DNA of 64,000 bases from Comamonas flocculans (GCF_007954405.1 NZ_CP042344.1:2480001-2544000); one strand, 5' to 3'. Shown: positions 35,112 through 44,044, counted from the first letter of the stretch. The notes: a model not told the origin generated them from the sequence alone. Numbers and translations are program-made.

Positions 35112-36530
35112 ATGTCTGCCGTGATTTCCGCACCGCTGGAGACCTATGTTCCAGCCCATTTCCCCGACCGCGAGGTGACGCAGCTGCGTGTGCCTCCGCA
35201 TTCGATCGAAGCCGAGTCCAGCGTGCTCGGTGGCCTGCTGCTTGACAACCTGGCCTGGGACAGGGTGAGCGACCTGCTCGGCGAGGGCGATTTCTACCGC
35301 AGCGAACACCAGCAGGTATATGCCGCCATCGGCGCGCTGATCGGCGCGAACAAGCCGGCGGACGTGATCACGGTGCACGAGCGCCTGCAGAGCGTGGGCA
35401 AGGCCGAGGAAACCGGCGGCCTGGCCTACCTGAACAGCCTGGCGCAGTACGTGCCCAGCGCCAGCAACATCCGCCGCTACGCCGAGATCGTGCGCGAGCG
35501 CGCCATTTTGAGAAAGCTCGTCTCGGCCAGCGACGAGATCGCCACCAACGCCTTCAACCCGCAAGGCAGGCCGGTGGACCGCATCCTGGACGAGGCCGAG
35601 CAGAAGATCTTCGCCATCGGCGAAGAGGGCTCGCGCATGAAGCAGGGCTTCCAGCCCATGGAGTCGCTGGTCGTGAGCCTGCTCGACCGCGTGCAGGAGA
35701 TGGCCGACAACCCCATGGACGTGACCGGCGTGCCCACCGGCTTCACCGACCTGGACCGCATGACCAGCGGTCTGCAGGCGGGCGACCTGGTGGTGCTGGC
35801 CGCGCGCCCGTCCATGGGCAAGACCTCGCTGGCGGTGAACATCGCCGAGCACGTGGCGCTCAACGAGCAGCTGCCGGTGGCGATCTTCTCGATGGAAATG
35901 GGCGCGGCCCAGCTGGCGGTGCGCATCGTCGGCTCGATAGGCCGCATCGACCAGGGGCACTTGCGCACCGGCAAGCTCACCGACCAGGAATGGCCGCGCC
36001 TGACCGAGGCGATAGAGCGGCTGCGTTCGGTCTCGCTGCATATCGACGAGACGCCGGGCCTGACGCCCTCGGAGCTGCGCGCCAGTGCCCGACGCCTGGC
36101 GCGCCAGTGCGGCAAGCTCGGGCTGATCGTGGTGGACTACCTGCAGCTCATGAGCGGTTCGGGCGGCGGCCAGGGCGAGAACCGCGCGACCGAGCTCGGC
36201 GAGATCTCGCGCGGCCTGAAGATGCTGGCCAAGGAACTGCAGTGCCCCGTGATCGCGCTGTCGCAGCTCAACCGCTCGGTGGAGCAGCGCAACGACAAGC
36301 GCCCCTTGATGAGCGACCTGCGCGAATCGGGCGCGATCGAGCAGGACGCCGACATCATCATGTTCATCTACCGCGACGACTACTACAACAAGGAGAGCAA
36401 GGAGCCCAACGTCTCGGAGATCATCATCGGCAAGCAGCGCAATGGCCCGACGGGCACCGTCAAGCTGTTCTTCCAGAAGGACCAGACGCGCTTCGAGAAC
36501 CTGGCGCTGGAGCAGGGCAATGGTTACTGA
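35112..36530 (+). CDS. dnaB: Replicative DNA helicase DnaB
   Basis: Hexameric 5'-3' helicase of the replication fork, 472 aa. The N-terminal primase-binding domain starts VPPHSIEAESSVLGGLLLDN. The RecA-type motor has Walker A ARPSMGKTS (about residue 235), Walker B GLIVVDYLQLM and the DnaB signature LKMLAKELQCPVIALSQLNR. There is no intein. The ATG is chosen over an upstream frame extension. The 3' end overlaps the next gene by 11 bases. Confidence 0.98.
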   Translation: MSAVISAPLETYVPAHFPDREVTQLRVPPHSIEAESSVLGGLLLDNLAWDRVSDLLGEGDFYRSEHQQVYAAIGALIGANKPADVITVHERLQSVGKAEETGGLAYLNSLAQYVPSASNIRRYAEIVRERAILRKLVSASDEIATNAFNPQGRPVDRILDEAEQKIFAIGEEGSRMKQGFQPMESLVVSLLDRVQEMADNPMDVTGVPTGFTDLDRMTSGLQAGDLVVLAARPSMGKTSLAVNIAEHVALNEQLPVAIFSMEMGAAQLAVRIVGSIGRIDQGHLRTGKLTDQEWPRLTEAIERLRSVSLHIDETPGLTPSELRASARRLARQCGKLGLIVVDYLQLMSGSGGGQGENRATELGEISRGLKMLAKELQCPVIALSQLNRSVEQRNDKRPLMSDLRESGAIEQDADIIMFIYRDDYYNKESKEPNVSEIIIGKQRNGPTGTVKLFFQKDQTRFENLALEQGNGY

Positions 36531-38064
36531 AAATTCGCAGGTGCGGCTCGCGCGACTGGCGCGGCTGCTCGGCTGGACGGTCCCCGCGGCGGGCGGTGCG
36601 GCCGACCTTGCAGTGCGCGCTCCGCGCGACGGCGCGCTGCTGGCCAGGCTGAGCGCGCAGACACCGGCGCAGGTGCAGGCCGCGATCGATGCTGCCGTGC
36701 GCGCGGGCAAGCGCTGGCGCGCGGTGCCCGCGCCCGTGCGCGGCGAGCTGGTGCGGCGTCTGGCCGCCCTGTTGCGCGAGCACAAGGCGCAGCTGGGCGA
36801 GCTGGTCTCGCTGGAGGCCGGCAAGATCCTCGGCGAAGGGCAGGGCGAGGTGCAGGAGATGATCGACATCTGCGACTTCGCCGTCGGGCTGTCGCGCCAG
36901 CTCCATGGCCTGACGATCGCCAGCGAGCGCCCCGGCCACCGCATGATGGAAACCTGGCACCCGGCCGGCGTGGTCGGCATCATCTCGGCCTTCAATTTCC
37001 CGGTGGCGGTCTGGTCCTGGAATGCGGCGCTTGCCCTGGTCTGCGGCAACGCCATTGTCTGGAAGCCGTCGGAGAAGACCCCGCTCACGGCGCTGGTCTG
37101 CCAGCATCTGCTGCAGCAGGCGGCCGCGCAGCTCAATGCCGAGCGGCCCGGCTGCGTGCCCGAAGGGCTGAGCCAGGTGGTGCCGGGTGCACGTGAGGCG
37201 GGAGAAGCGCTGGCTGCCAGCCCGCAGGTGGCGGTGCTCAGTGCCACGGGTTCCACGCGCATGGGACGGCAGGTGGCGGTGAAGGTCGCCGAACGTTTTG
37301 GCCGCAGCATTCTGGAGCTGGGCGGCAACAACGCCATGGTGGTGACGGCCTCGGCCGACCTGGAGCTGGCGGTGCGCGCCATCGTGTTCGCGGCCGTGGG
37401 CACGGCGGGCCAGCGCTGCACCACGCTGCGCCGGCTGATCGTGCATGCTTCGGTGCACGACGCGCTGCTGGCGCGTCTCGAGCGCGTGTACCAGAGCATC
37501 GCGGTGGGCGACCCGCTGCAGCCATCGACCCTGGTGGGGCCCTTGATAGACCGCGGTGCCTTCGATGCCATGCAGGCGGCGCTCGCGCAGGCGCGCGCCG
37601 AGGGCGCCCTCAGCATGGTGGGCGGTGAGCGCGTATGCCAGGCGCTGGGCGAGGACGCCTGGTACGTGCGCCCGGCGCTGGTGCAGATGCCGGCGCAGAC
37701 GGCCGTGGTGCGCGAGGAAACCTTCGCCCCCATCCTCTACGTGCTGCGCTACGGGGGCGATCTGGACGAAGCGGTCGCGCTGCAGAACGACGTGCCCCAG
37801 GGTCTGTCCTCGGCCATCTTCACGCAGGACCTGGCCGAAGCCGAGCGCTTCCTGTCGGCGGCCGGCAGCGACTGCGGCATTGCCAACGTGAACATCGGCA
37901 CCTCGGGCGCGGAGATCGGCGGCGCGTTCGGCGGCGAGAAAGAGACCGGCGGCGGGCGCGAATCGGGCTCGGACGCCTGGAAGGGTTACATGCGCCGTGC
38001 CACCAACACGATCAACTTCAGCGGCGCGCTGCCGCTGGCGCAGGGCGTGCGCTTCGACGTATAA
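36520..38064 (+). CDS. Aldehyde dehydrogenase, ALDH7 / alpha-aminoadipate semialdehyde dehydrogenase-like
   Basis: 514-aa NAD(P)-dependent dehydrogenase. It has the cofactor-binding SAFNFPVAVWSWNAALAL and KPSEKTPLTAL, the general-base Glu in ILELGGNNAM and the catalytic Cys in VGTAGQRCTTLRR (about residue 302). It ends in FGGEKETGGGRESGSDAWK. That pattern matches ALDH7A1/AmaB enzymes of lysine or piperideine-6-carboxylate catabolism; substrate is inferred from family. The ATG lies within the last codons of dnaB (ATGGTTACTGA), so translation is probably coupled. Its stop is followed directly by a repeat element. Confidence 0.88.
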   Translation: MVTENSQVRLARLARLLGWTVPAAGGAADLAVRAPRDGALLARLSAQTPAQVQAAIDAAVRAGKRWRAVPAPVRGELVRRLAALLREHKAQLGELVSLEAGKILGEGQGEVQEMIDICDFAVGLSRQLHGLTIASERPGHRMMETWHPAGVVGIISAFNFPVAVWSWNAALALVCGNAIVWKPSEKTPLTALVCQHLLQQAAAQLNAERPGCVPEGLSQVVPGAREAGEALAASPQVAVLSATGSTRMGRQVAVKVAERFGRSILELGGNNAMVVTASADLELAVRAIVFAAVGTAGQRCTTLRRLIVHASVHDALLARLERVYQSIAVGDPLQPSTLVGPLIDRGAFDAMQAALAQARAEGALSMVGGERVCQALGEDAWYVRPALVQMPAQTAVVREETFAPILYVLRYGGDLDEAVALQNDVPQGLSSAIFTQDLAEAERFLSAAGSDCGIANVNIGTSGAEIGGAFGGEKETGGGRESGSDAWKGYMRRATNTINFSGALPLAQGVRFDV

Positions 38065-38078
38065 GGCAGAATTTTAGA

Positions 38079-38130
38079 AAAAAAGGGCTCCAGCGCTTTC
38101 TGGGCATGCGCTGACAGCTATTGTTTTCGG
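38079..38130 (-). repeat. Dispersed intergenic repeat, copy 5 (downstream of phoH-type gene)
   Basis: On the minus strand: AACAATAGCTGTCAGCGCAT, then GCCCAGAAAGCGCTGGAGCC. It lies just past the stop of the PhoH/PIN gene, in sense with it, and converges on the aldehyde dehydrogenase end. Confidence 0.7.
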
Positions 38131-38141
38131 GTGCTCGCTGA

Positions 38142-39833
38142 TCAGAGCACCTCGCTGGCGAAGTCCGCCAGGCGCGAGCGTTCGCCACGCGCCAGCAGGA
38201 TGTGGCCGCTGTGCGCCCAGCCCTTGAAGCGGTCCACCGCAAAGGTCAGGCCCGAGGAGCCTTCGGTGAGGTAGGGCGTGTCGATCTGTCCGAGGTTGCC
38301 CATGCAGATGATCTTGGTGCCCGGCCCCGCGCGGGTGATGAGTGTCTTCATCTGCTTGGGCGTGAGGTTCTGCGCCTCGTCGATGATCACGTACTTGTTC
38401 ATGAAGGTGCGCCCGCGCATGAAGTTCATGCTCTTGATCTTGATGCGGCTGCGGATCAGCTCGTTGGTCGCGGCGCGCCCCCATTCGCCGGCGCCGCTGC
38501 CGCCGTCGCCCTTGGCGAGGAATTCGAGGTTGTCGTCCAGCGCGCCCATCCATGGGCCCATCTTCTCTTCCTCGGTGCCGGGCAGAAAGCCGATGTCCTC
38601 GCCCACGCTCACCGTCGCGCGGGTCATGATGATCTCGCTGTAGCGGCGCTCGTCGAGCACCTGCGTGAGGCCCGCGGCCAGCGCCAGCAGCGTCTTGCCG
38701 GTGCCTGCCTGGCCGGTGAGCGTGACGAAGTCCACCTCGGGGTCCATCAAGAGGTTCATCGCGAAGTTCTGCTCGCGGTTGCGCGTGTTCACGCCCCAGA
38801 CCGCGTTCTTGGCCGAGCCGTAGTCCTTGAGCGTCTGCAGCACCGCGCTCTTGTCGCGGATCTCGGTGACGCGCGCATACAGGCTGGGTTCCCCCGGCGC
38901 CTCGAAATAGACGAACTGGTTGATCAGCATCTGCGCCACCTGCGGGCCGCTCACGCGGTAGCAGGTGGTGGCGCCGTGCTGCCAGCTCTCCACCTTCTTG
39001 CCGGCCTTGATCCAGAAGTCGGGCGCAAGCGCCAGGTAGCCCGAATACAGCAGGTCGCCGTCGTCGAGCACCTTGTCGTTCTCGTAGTCCTCCGCGGCCA
39101 GGCCCAGCGCGCGCGCCTTCACGCGCATGTTGATGTCCTTGGACACCAGCACCACCTCGCGCGGCGCATGGCGCGTGCGCAGCGCCTGCACCACGCCCAG
39201 GATCTGGTTGTCCGCCTTGCCTTGGGGCAGGCTCGCGGGCAGTTCGTAGCTCAGCGGCTCGGTCTGGAAGTAGAGCTGGCCGGTGGCGGCGCGCTGCCCG
39301 CTGCCATTGAGCGGCACGCCCCGGGCCATGTCGCTGCTGGTGGCGGCGGCGACCAGCGCATCCAGCGTGCGGCTGGCCTGGCGGCCGTTGCGCGCGACCT
39401 CGGTGGTGCCGCGTTTGTGCGCGTCCAGCTCTTCGAGCACCACCATGGGCAGGAAGATGTCGTGCTCCTCGAAGCGAAACAGGCTGGTGGGGTCGTGCAG
39501 CAGCACGTTGGTGTCGAGCACGAAGAGCTTGGCTGCGCCGCTGCCCGCGGCGCCCGTCTTGCGCGCGCGCGCGCCGCCCTTGCGTTGCGGTGCGGGCGAC
39601 GGCGCGGGCGCTGGCACAGGTGCGCGTGCCGCCGGCTGCGGCACGGGCGCTGGCGCCAGCGCGGGCCGGGGCGGCGCAGGGCGCGCCGCGGGTGCGGAGG
39701 GCCTTGCCTGCGCCGGCCTGGCGGGCGAAACGGGCGCTGCCTTGGCCGCGGCCGGTTTTGCCGGGGCGTCGGCCTTGCGCTTGCCGGCCGAGAGCAGGGC
39801 CGCACGTTGGGTGGGTGGTGGTGGCAGGGGCAT
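38142..39833 (-). CDS. PIN-domain/PhoH-family ATPase (PhoH2-type, YlaK-like)
   Basis: 563-aa protein. A Pro/Ala/Lys-rich N-terminal tail of about 95 residues precedes a PIN domain (KLFVLDTNVLLHDPTSLFRF ... VVLEELDAHKRG), and acidic residues suggest ribonuclease activity. The PhoH P-loop ATPase follows, with Walker A GQAGTGKTLLALAAG (about residue 340), FIIDEAQN-like YVIIDEAQNLTPKQMKTLITR and MGNLGQIDTPYL. PIN-PhoH fusions are RNA helicase/RNase proteins, toxin-like in some phyla. The low-complexity tail varies among relatives and probably folds poorly. Confidence 0.9.
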   Translation of the reverse strand: MPLPPPPTQRAALLSAGKRKADAPAKPAAAKAAPVSPARPAQARPSAPAARPAPPRPALAPAPVPQPAARAPVPAPAPSPAPQRKGGARARKTGAAGSGAAKLFVLDTNVLLHDPTSLFRFEEHDIFLPMVVLEELDAHKRGTTEVARNGRQASRTLDALVAAATSSDMARGVPLNGSGQRAATGQLYFQTEPLSYELPASLPQGKADNQILGVVQALRTRHAPREVVLVSKDINMRVKARALGLAAEDYENDKVLDDGDLLYSGYLALAPDFWIKAGKKVESWQHGATTCYRVSGPQVAQMLINQFVYFEAPGEPSLYARVTEIRDKSAVLQTLKDYGSAKNAVWGVNTRNREQNFAMNLLMDPEVDFVTLTGQAGTGKTLLALAAGLTQVLDERRYSEIIMTRATVSVGEDIGFLPGTEEEKMGPWMGALDDNLEFLAKGDGGSGAGEWGRAATNELIRSRIKIKSMNFMRGRTFMNKYVIIDEAQNLTPKQMKTLITRAGPGTKIICMGNLGQIDTPYLTEGSSGLTFAVDRFKGWAHSGHILLARGERSRLADFASEVL

Positions 39834-39851
39834 GGGGGTGTTCAGAAATGG

Positions 39852-39880
39852 AAAAGCCGCCCGGGAGACCGGGCGGCTTT
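39852..39880 (-). terminator. Bidirectional-looking terminator between peroxiredoxin and PhoH genes
   Basis: GCCGCCCGG-GAGA-CCGGGCGGC, a nine-pair stem with AAAA on its left and TTT on its right. It reads as a rho-independent terminator for the minus-strand peroxiredoxin gene (TTTT on that strand). Confidence 0.85.
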
Positions 39881-39949
39881 CGTGACATGGCTGTGGTTCA
39901 GGCCCATGGGGCCATTATGCATGCGCTCCCCATGGGAGGGAGGCCACGC

Positions 39950-40438
39950 TCAGGCGACCTTCTTGACCGGGGTCTTGAGCGCCTTGACGGCCTTGAGCAC
40001 GTCTTCGACGTGGCCCGGCACCTTCAGGCCGCGCCACTCCTGCACCACGATGCCGTCGGCATTGATGAGGAAGGTGGAGCGCTCGATGCCCTTGACCTTC
40101 TTGCCGTACATGATCTTGTTCTTGACCACGCCGAACATGTGGCACATTTTCTCTTCGGTGTCGGCGATCAGCTCGAAGGGCAGCTCGAGCTTGGCCTTGA
40201 AGTCGTCGTGCGACTTCATGTTGTCGCGCGAGACGCCGAAGACCTCGGCGCCGAGCTTGACGAAATCCTTGTACCTGTCGCGAAACTGCATGGCTTCCGT
40301 CGTGCAGCCGGGGGTATTGTCCTTGGGGTAGAAGTACAGCACCAGCGCCTGGCCCAGATGCGAGACGTTGGAGACATGCACTTCGCCGGTCGCGTTGGCT
40401 TCAAATTCAGGAAGGGGTTTGTTGACAGCAATCGCCAT
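39950..40438 (-). CDS. bcp: Thioredoxin-dependent peroxiredoxin (Bcp/PrxQ family)
   Basis: 162-aa thiol peroxidase reducing H2O2 and organic peroxides. The peroxidatic Cys lies in DNTPGCTTEAMQFRD (about residue 46). The resolving Cys usually five residues later in PrxQ is absent (Met-Gln there), while another Cys occurs in EEKMCHMFGV, so the recycling mode may differ. The start MAIAVNKPLPEF is preceded by GAGAGA. An open frame reading far upstream through the next gene is not coding. Confidence 0.9.
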   Translation of the reverse strand: MAIAVNKPLPEFEANATGEVHVSNVSHLGQALVLYFYPKDNTPGCTTEAMQFRDRYKDFVKLGAEVFGVSRDNMKSHDDFKAKLELPFELIADTEEKMCHMFGVVKNKIMYGKKVKGIERSTFLINADGIVVQEWRGLKVPGHVEDVLKAVKALKTPVKKVA

Positions 40439-40596
40439 GGCAGTTCGTCTCTCTCGTGTGGGGCCGCACAAATGCCGAGGGTGATTGGGAGGTAGGTGCG
40501 TAACCCTCGGCTGCAAGACCGCCATTTTAACCCGTCGCTGGGAAAAAAGCCAGTTGCGACAGGCCCGCGCAGCCCGCCCCGGCGGTTTGCGCGCGC

Positions 40597-40962
40597 TCAG
40601 ACGAGCAGCGCCGCAAACACCTTGCGGCCTTCGCCGGCGAGGATGTTGTAGGTGCGACAGGCCGCGTGGGTGTCCATGGTTTCCATGCCGACGTGGCGCG
40701 CCATCAAGGGCTTGAGCCACTGCGGCGGCACGAAGCGCCCGCGCTCCCCGCTGCCGAAGATGACCACCTCGGCGTCCAGCTCCGCCAGCTGGGCGAAGTG
40801 GGCGGGCGAGAGGTCTTCGAAGCGCTCGCACTTCCAGTCGATGCGCTCGCCGCTGAAGCCGATGATCACGCTGTGCGTGAGCCGCTCGGCATCCACCGCG
40901 ATCCAGCCCGGGCCGTAGCCGGTGACGGTCTGGGTGTCGCTGCGATCGGGCTGGAACTTCAT
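40597..40962 (-). CDS. Mth938-like domain protein (NDUFAF3/DUF498 family)
   Basis: 121-aa small conserved protein with the Mth938 fold: GPGWIAVDAERLTHSVIIGF, then AEVVIFGSGERGRFVPPQW and METMDTHAACRTYNIL. Relatives include the mitochondrial complex I assembly factor NDUFAF3; the bacterial role is not established. I chose the ATG giving MKFQPDRSDTQ; one ten codons earlier is possible. It is divergent from the aminotransferase gene. The 158 bases between it and bcp carry no gene. Confidence 0.8.
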   Translation of the reverse strand: MKFQPDRSDTQTVTGYGPGWIAVDAERLTHSVIIGFSGERIDWKCERFEDLSPAHFAQLAELDAEVVIFGSGERGRFVPPQWLKPLMARHVGMETMDTHAACRTYNILAGEGRKVFAALLV

Positions 40963-41051
40963 GGTGGGGTATGTCAGGTTGCACTGCAGCATGGGCGGCA
41001 GGCAAGTGTGGTCAAATTATAGGTTTCGTTCGCCGCCAGAGGCCCGGTGCC

Positions 41052-42326
41052 ATGAAACCGCTGCACAAATCCGCCAAACTGAACAACGTGCTCTACGACG
41101 TGCGCGGCCCCATCGTGGACGCGGCGCGGCAGATGGAGGAAGAGGGCCAGAAGATCATCAAGCTCAATATCGGCAACATGGCGCCGTTCGGCTTCGATCC
41201 GCCCGACGAGGTGGTGCAGGACATGATCCGCAACCTGCCCGAGTCCGCCGGTTACTCGGACAGCAAGGGCCTCTTCGCCGCGCGCAAGGCGGTGATGCAC
41301 TACACGCAGCAGCAGGGCATCGCCGGCGTCACGCTGGACGACATCTACCTGGGCAATGGCGCGAGCGAGCTGATCGTGATGGCGACCAATGCGCTGCTTG
41401 ACGACGGCGACGAGCTGCTGCTGCCCGCGCCCGACTATCCGCTGTGGACGGCCGCGACCAGCCTGGCCGGTGGCGTGCCGGTGCATTACGTCTGCGACGA
41501 GGCGCGCGGCTGGATGCCGGACCTGGCCGACATGCGCGCCAAGATCGGGCCGAAGACGCGCGGCATCGTGGTGATCAACCCGAACAACCCCACGGGCGCG
41601 CTGTATTCCGACGAACTGCTCAAGGGCATCGTGCAGCTGGCGCGCGAGCACGAACTGGTGCTGCTGGTCGACGAGGTCTACGACAAGGTGCTGTACGAGG
41701 GCGCGCGCCACACGGCCATGGCCAGCCTTTCGACGGACGTGCTCACGCTCACTTTCAACTCGCTCTCCAAGGCCTACCGCTCCTGCGGCTTTCGCGCCGG
41801 CTGGATGGTGGTCTCGGGCGACAAGTCGCTGGCCGGCGACTACATCGAGGGCTTGAACATGCTGGCCAACCTCAAGCTCGGCTCCAACGTGCCGGGCCAG
41901 TGGGCGATCCAGACCGCCCTGGGCGGCTACCAGAGCATCAACGATCTGATCAGGGAAGGCGGGCGCCTGCGCGTGCAGCGCGACCTGGCCTATGAGCTGA
42001 TCACCGCGATCCCGGGCGTCACCTGCGTCAAGCCCCAGGCGGCGCTGTACATGTTCCCGCGTCTCGATCCCGAGATGTACCCGATCGAGGACGACCGCCA
42101 GTTCTTCATGGAAGTGCTGCGCGCCACGCGCGTGATGCTGGTGCAGGGCACGGGTTTCAACTACCCCGATCACCAGCACTTTCGCATCGTCTTCCTGCCG
42201 CACAAGAGCGACCTGCGCGAGGCGATCGGGCGTCTGGCCAAGTTCCTGGAGCGGTATCGCGCGCGCCGCGCCAAGCCGGCATCCGTGCTTGCCATCAATC
42301 CTGAAAAAGAAGCTGCTCGCGCTTGA
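41052..42326 (+). CDS. PLP-dependent aminotransferase (AlaA/AlaC-like, class I/II)
   Basis: 424-aa fold-type I aminotransferase. It has the N-terminal KLNIGNMAPFGFDPPDEV, substrate loop GNGASELI, NPNNPTGALYSDE (about 175-187), a D-x-Y in VDEVYDKVLY and the PLP-lysine in NSLSKAYRSCGFRAGW. AlaA-type alanine-pyruvate transamination is the most likely activity. The last residues (NPEKEAARA) and the TGA stop are encoded by a dispersed repeat. It is followed by hom in the same orientation, with only the repeat between them. Confidence 0.88.
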   Translation: MKPLHKSAKLNNVLYDVRGPIVDAARQMEEEGQKIIKLNIGNMAPFGFDPPDEVVQDMIRNLPESAGYSDSKGLFAARKAVMHYTQQQGIAGVTLDDIYLGNGASELIVMATNALLDDGDELLLPAPDYPLWTAATSLAGGVPVHYVCDEARGWMPDLADMRAKIGPKTRGIVVINPNNPTGALYSDELLKGIVQLAREHELVLLVDEVYDKVLYEGARHTAMASLSTDVLTLTFNSLSKAYRSCGFRAGWMVVSGDKSLAGDYIEGLNMLANLKLGSNVPGQWAIQTALGGYQSINDLIREGGRLRVQRDLAYELITAIPGVTCVKPQAALYMFPRLDPEMYPIEDDRQFFMEVLRATRVMLVQGTGFNYPDHQHFRIVFLPHKSDLREAIGRLAKFLERYRARRAKPASVLAINPEKEAARA

Positions 42327-42353
42327 CTGGCAAGCGTTTGAGCCCTATTTGAC
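42297..42353 (+). repeat. Dispersed intergenic repeat, copy 6 (aminotransferase-hom junction)
   Basis: GAAGCTGCTCGCGCTTGACT, then GGCAAGCGTTTGAGCCCTAT, then TTGACT: the best-preserved plus copy. CGCTTG-ACTGG-CAAGCG can form a hairpin. It encodes the last nine residues and stop of the aminotransferase and ends 11 bases before hom. Confidence 0.85.
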
Positions 42354-42363
42354 TAGTAAAACC

Positions 42364-43722
42364 ATGAAACCCATCCAAGTCGGCCTGCTCGGCATAGGCA
42401 CCGTAGGCAGCGGCACCTTCCAGGTGCTCTCGCGCAACCAGGAAGAGATCGGCCGGCGTGCCGGGCGGGCGATAGAGATCACCATGGTGGCCGACCTGGA
42501 CACCGCGCGCGCGCGCTCCATCGTGGGCGACGGCGTGCGCGTGGTGGGCGACGCGCGCGAGGTCATCGCCAACCCCGAGATCGACGTGGTGGTGGAGCTG
42601 ATCGGCGGCTACGGCATAGCCCGGCAGCTGGTGATGGAGGCCATTGGCCAGGGCAAGCACGTGGTCACGGCGAACAAGGCGCTGCTGGCGGTGCACGGCA
42701 CCGAGATCTTCCGCGCGGCCGCGGCCAAGGGCGTGATCATCGCCTTCGAGGCGGCAGTCGCCGGGGGCATCCCCATCATCAAGGCGCTGCGCGAGGGGCT
42801 GACGGCCAACCGCATCCAGTGGGTGGCGGGCATCATCAACGGCACGACGAATTTCATCCTCAGCGAGATGCGCGACAAGGGCATGGACTTCGCCGCCGCC
42901 CTCAAGGACGCCCAGCGCCTGGGCTACGCCGAGGCCGACCCCACCTTCGACATCGAGGGCGTGGACGCGGCGCACAAGGCGACGCTCATCAGCGCGATTG
43001 CCTTCGGCATACCGGTGCAGTTCGACAAGTGCCACGTGGAAGGCATCACCAGGCTCGCGAGTGCCGACATCAGGTACGCCGAGCAGCTGGGCTACCGCAT
43101 CAAGCTGCTGGGCATCACCCGGCGCACCGACAAGGGCGTGGAGCTGCGCGTGCACCCCACCCTGATCCCGGCGCGGCGCCTGATCGCCAACGTCGATGGC
43201 GCGATGAACGCGGTGGTGGTGCAGGGCGACGCGGTCGGTGCCACGCTCTACTACGGCAAGGGCGCGGGCAGCGAGCCGACGGCCAGTGCGGTGATTGCCG
43301 ACCTGGTGGACATCGCGCGCCTGGACGGCGCCGACCCCGCGCACCGCGTGCCGCCGCTGGCCTTTCAGAGCAGCACGCTGGCGGCGGCCGGCGGCGACCT
43401 GCCCGTGCTGCCCATGGCCGAGGTGGTCACCGGCTACTACCTGCGCATCCGCGTGGTGGACGAGGCCGGCGTGCTGGCGCGCATCACCGGCATCCTGGCG
43501 GGCGCGGGCATCAGCATCGACGCCATCCTGCAGCGCGAAGCGCAGGAGGTAGTCAGCGAGGGCACCGCGCCCGAGGGCACGCAGGGCATACCGCAGACCG
43601 ACCTGATCATCCTCACCCACGACACCCGCGAGGGCGACCTCGACGGCGCGCTGGCACAGATCCAGCCGCTGCCCACGGTGCTCGCGCCGATCACGCGCAT
43701 CCGCAAGGAAGAGCTGAACTGA
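42364..43722 (+). CDS. hom: Homoserine dehydrogenase
   Basis: Reduces aspartate semialdehyde to homoserine, the branch point to threonine and methionine. The 452 residues have the nucleotide-binding GLLGIGTVGSGTFQVL at the N-terminus and TANKALLAVHG. The catalytic GIINGTTNFILSEM (about 160-172) and a Lys/Asp pair in DPTFDIEGVDAAHK follow. A C-terminal ACT domain (YLRIRVVDEAGVLARITGIL) probably senses threonine. It belongs with thrC downstream, but a toxin-antitoxin pair now lies between. Confidence 0.97.
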   Translation: MKPIQVGLLGIGTVGSGTFQVLSRNQEEIGRRAGRAIEITMVADLDTARARSIVGDGVRVVGDAREVIANPEIDVVVELIGGYGIARQLVMEAIGQGKHVVTANKALLAVHGTEIFRAAAAKGVIIAFEAAVAGGIPIIKALREGLTANRIQWVAGIINGTTNFILSEMRDKGMDFAAALKDAQRLGYAEADPTFDIEGVDAAHKATLISAIAFGIPVQFDKCHVEGITRLASADIRYAEQLGYRIKLLGITRRTDKGVELRVHPTLIPARRLIANVDGAMNAVVVQGDAVGATLYYGKGAGSEPTASAVIADLVDIARLDGADPAHRVPPLAFQSSTLAAAGGDLPVLPMAEVVTGYYLRIRVVDEAGVLARITGILAGAGISIDAILQREAQEVVSEGTAPEGTQGIPQTDLIILTHDTREGDLDGALAQIQPLPTVLAPITRIRKEELN

Positions 43723-43728
43723 GGGTGT

Positions 43729-43760
43729 TTCTGGCCAGATCAGATAAAATCAGGCCAGAA
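43729..43760 (+). promoter_or_regulatory. Inverted repeat operator/promoter of the Phd-VapC module
   Basis: TTCTGGCC-N16-GGCCAGAA, with a GATAAAAT -10-like stretch between the arms, 25 bases before the antitoxin ATG. The layout fits autoregulation by the antitoxin-toxin complex. Confidence 0.6.
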
Positions 43761-43784
43761 TAACGGATTTTTCAGGAGCTGGCC

Positions 43785-44039
43785 ATGTCCTCAGTATGGC
43801 AAGTACAAGAAGCCAAGAACCACTTCAGCGAAATGATAGACCGGGCCCTGAGCGAAGGCCCGCAGACCGTTACGCGCCACGGCAAGCCCGTGGTACGGAT
43901 GGTGGCGGTAGAGCAGGGGAGCACTGCATCGCATGGCGATGACGGGTTTGTCGACTTTCTGCTCAATGCCCCCAAAGCCGATGACTTCGAATTGCCGGAG
44001 CGCACCAGCATCAAGCCCCTGGAACCTCTGGGTGAGTGA
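43785..44039 (+). CDS. Type II antitoxin, Phd/YefM family
   Basis: 84-aa DNA-binding antitoxin. The N-terminal Phd fold has VWQVQEAKNHFSEMIDRALSEGPQTVTRHGKPVVRMVAV. The acidic C-terminal tail (DDFELPERTSIKPLEPLGE) would wrap the toxin. It is coupled to the PIN toxin gene and presumably represses its own promoter through the inverted repeat upstream. Codon use is slightly less GC-biased than its neighbours, consistent with acquired DNA. Confidence 0.9.
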   Translation: MSSVWQVQEAKNHFSEMIDRALSEGPQTVTRHGKPVVRMVAVEQGSTASHGDDGFVDFLLNAPKADDFELPERTSIKPLEPLGE

Positions 44040-44044
44040 GTGCC

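Noticed and set aside
34950..37733. Long antisense frame opposite dnaB and the aldehyde dehydrogenase
   Set aside because: No recognisable domain, ribosome site or promoter; it runs over conserved plus-strand genes.
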